Shown: positions 5,570-6,934 of the stretch, in pieces
Layout of the letters: every line of letters starts with the position of its first letter
Numbering within the stretch: the first letter of the stretch is position 1
Assembly (NCBI GenBank): GCA_041653595.1
Contig: JBAZFB010000035.1
Coordinates: 1-6,934, forward strand
Direction: 5' to 3'
Source of the DNA: Candidatus Omnitrophota bacterium
GTDB taxonomy: Bacteria; Omnitrophota; Gorgyraeia; Pluralincolimonadales; Pluralincolimonadaceae
DNA: 6,934 nucleotides
The notes under the pieces: generated by a model
Databases searched by the model: none
The model's input: only the letters and a program-made list of their open reading frames with translations
What the model was told of the DNA's origin: nothing
Made by a program: the position numbers and the translations under genes

Positions 5570-6187
5570 ATGCCCCAGCAGATAAAAGTTCTGGATAACG
5601 GATATGTTACGCTCGTCGATTCAATGGGCGGCGACAAGGCGGTCATAGAAGGCGCCCGCCGCTGCTACATGAGCGAGCCGCAGGGTGAGTCTGCGGACTC
5701 AAAACTCATCCGCCACCTCATATCAAAAGACCACGGCACGCCTTTCGAGCACGCCTATTTCAGGTTTGACGTCAAATGCCCGATATTCGTCGCGCGCCAG
5801 TGGATCCGCCACCGCATCGGCACGTACAATGAGATGTCGCTGAGGTATTGCCTGGCTAAGAGGGATTTCTACACGCCGGAGAACCTTTCAGGCGAGGCGC
5901 TGGTAAAATATAAGAAGTCGATAAATGACGCCTTTGATACCTATGAAGCTATCGTAGCTTCAGGTATAAAACGGGAACAAGCCCGCGGCGTCCTGCCGCT
6001 TTCCCTGTATACGCTCTATTACTGGACGGTAAATGCCCGTTCGCTCATGAATTTCCTCAAGCTGCGGCTCGATAAGGCGGCGCAGCCGGAGATCCGCGAA
6101 TACGCGAAGGCCCTCCTCGAGATATTCAGGGAGACGATGCCGGTCACGGCGAAGGCCTTCGAAGAAAAGGTTATGCCAAAGCAGTAA
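5570..6187 (+). CDS. thyX: Flavin-dependent thymidylate synthase ThyX
   Basis: ThyX methylates dUMP to dTMP with methylene-tetrahydrofolate and FAD, using NAD(P)H, and yields tetrahydrofolate rather than dihydrofolate. The ThyX signature RHRx7S is intact at R80-H81-R82 to S90 (RHRIGTYNEMS). HGTPFEHAYF at 55-64 matches the conserved segment before it. The C-terminal block has RGVLPLSLYTLYYWTVNARSL at 139-159 and AQPEIR at 171-176, which contribute substrate and flavin contacts in known ThyX structures. At 205 residues it is slightly compact but complete. The ATG follows the zinc-ribbon stop by 6 bases without a strong ribosome site, suggesting coupling. ThyX genomes often lack ThyA and DHFR (FolA); that cannot be judged here. 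Confidence 0.97.
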   Translation: MPQQIKVLDNGYVTLVDSMGGDKAVIEGARRCYMSEPQGESADSKLIRHLISKDHGTPFEHAYFRFDVKCPIFVARQWIRHRIGTYNEMSLRYCLAKRDFYTPENLSGEALVKYKKSINDAFDTYEAIVASGIKREQARGVLPLSLYTLYYWTVNARSLMNFLKLRLDKAAQPEIREYAKALLEIFRETMPVTAKAFEEKVMPKQ

Positions 6188-6826
6188 ATGGGATCCTCAG
6201 ACCTGGCCAGCCCATCCCCGGAACAATTGATAGAAGGCTGTATAAGGAAGGATAAGCGCTCGTGGGATATATTCGTGGAGCGCTACTCAAAGGTAGTGTA
6301 TTGGGCGATAAGGGACAGGCTGAAAAGGCTCGGGTATAATTTCGAGGACGAAGACATAAATGACATCCACCAGGATGTCTTTATCGCTTTATGGGCCGGC
6401 GATAAACTTGCCCAGATCAAAGAGAGGGACAAGGTCGCCGGATGGCTCGCCATGGTAGCCGGAAACGCGGCAGTTGACCATTTCAGGAAGATGAAGCGCC
6501 AGTCGCCGCCGAATTCGATATCGATATACGAAGAGATATATAAGAATGAAGACGGCGGAGCTGGGACGCTCGAAGAGGTCCTGCCGTCAAAGGCCCCGGG
6601 CCCGGACAGGGAAGCGCAATTAAGCGATGCCCGGGAGGCGCTGGAGTCGGCCATCGAGGAGCTTAAGCCGAAGGAGAGGATAGTTGTAAAACTCGGCCTC
6701 CTCCACGGGATGAAGCACAACGAGATAGCGGATACGCTCAATATCCCGCTAAATACCGTATCTACGACCATCTCGCGGGCGAAAAAATACTTGAAAGAAA
6801 AACTCGAAAAAGAGCGTCTATTATGA
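6188..6826 (+). CDS. ECF-type RNA polymerase sigma factor
   Basis: The 212-residue product has the two-domain layout of extracytoplasmic-function sigma factors. Region 2 covers about 26-104: WDIFVERYSKVVYWAIRDRL, then DINDIHQDVFIALW at 56-69 (the core-binding 2.2 motif), then VAGWLAMVAGNAAVDHFRKMKR at 83-104 (the -10 recognition and melting helix). A roughly 50-residue acidic linker follows, then region 4 at about 156-206 (LKPKERIVVKLGLLHGMKHNEIADTLNIPLNTVSTTISRAKKYL), a helix-turn-helix for the -35 element. No SnoaL-like or other C-terminal extension is present. The ATG abuts the thyX stop (TAAATG) with no ribosome site close by, so translation probably relies on coupling. The gene after it looks like a cognate anti-sigma factor. 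Target promoters are unknown. Confidence 0.93.
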   Translation: MGSSDLASPSPEQLIEGCIRKDKRSWDIFVERYSKVVYWAIRDRLKRLGYNFEDEDINDIHQDVFIALWAGDKLAQIKERDKVAGWLAMVAGNAAVDHFRKMKRQSPPNSISIYEEIYKNEDGGAGTLEEVLPSKAPGPDREAQLSDAREALESAIEELKPKERIVVKLGLLHGMKHNEIADTLNIPLNTVSTTISRAKKYLKEKLEKERLL

Positions 6827-6839
6827 TATGGAAGGGAAG

Positions 6840-6934
6840 ATGACAAAATTACATGACGCGACGGCGGTAAAATGCCCGGACGAGGCGGGCTTGGCGGCTT
6901 TCCTCGGCGGCAAGCTCAAGGAATCCGAAACGCG
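6840..6934 (+). CDS. Probable zinc-finger anti-sigma factor, 3' end beyond window
   Basis: Thirty-one codons are visible, reading MTKLHDATAVKCPDEAG and then LAAFLGGKLKESET. The CPDEAxLAAFLxGKL pattern is the usual opening of zf-HC2 type anti-sigma domains, whose first Cys belongs to a HxxxCxxC-like zinc site further on; the HxxxC part and any membrane helix would lie outside the window. The ATG at 6840 has GGAAG five bases upstream; an in-frame ATG at 6828 would add four residues (MEGK). It begins 13 bases after the sigma-factor stop. Position directly after an ECF sigma gene strengthens the call, but short zinc-finger starts of this kind also occur in other membrane proteins. Confidence 0.6.
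   Translation, partial: MTKLHDATAVKCPDEAGLAAFLGGKLKESET

Noticed and set aside
6283..6846. Minus-strand open frame, 187 codons, Ser-rich
   Set aside because: It is the antisense of the sigma factor; the Ser-rich composition is typical of a shadow frame.

Overview
The window is an ordinary-looking bacterial chromosome segment, moderately GC-rich and densely packed. It holds nine or ten protein genes and no gene-free stretch over 300 bases; no RNA genes, insertion sequences or CRISPR arrays were seen. The envelope logic is that of a two-membrane (Gram-negative type) bacterium: a SurA-like lipoprotein, a periplasmic M48 protease, secreted and anchored sugar-binding proteins, and ThyX rather than ThyA. 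The overall style suggests an uncultured lineage such as Candidatus Omnitrophota. That placement is my impression, not something shown by a marker gene.

Layout. (1) Bases 1-2004, plus strand: the end of a secreted beta-sandwich (carbohydrate-binding-like) protein, then a membrane-anchored glycoside-hydrolase-like TIM barrel whose N-terminal tail is eight perfect His-His-x-x tetrads. (2) Bases 2029-3659, minus strand: a two-gene operon read leftward from a good sigma-70 type promoter at 3679-3707. It encodes a SurA-N-like lipoprotein without a rotamase domain, overlapping by ATGA a three-helix HAMP protein fused to an HExxH metallopeptidase-like domain. (3) Bases 3725-5351, plus strand: a LoiP/BepA-type M48 metallopeptidase, then a CBM9-like domain protein anchored by its C-terminus. 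(4) From 5355 to the right edge, plus strand: a sigma-70 type promoter, a 52-residue two-CxxC zinc-ribbon protein, thyX, an ECF-type sigma factor starting on the base after the thyX stop, and the first codons of a probable zinc-finger anti-sigma factor.

How the genes may work together. Blocks 2 and 3 put a chaperone-like lipoprotein, a HAMP-linked metallopeptidase and an M48 peptidase around one 65-base divergent promoter region, which suggests envelope protein quality control. Block 1 and the CBM9-like gene suggest handling of surface or extracellular polysaccharide. Block 4 joins nucleotide metabolism to a sigma/anti-sigma switch. The most unusual items are the HAMP-peptidase fusion, the His-tetrad tail on an extracytoplasmic enzyme, and the tight thyX-sigma junction.
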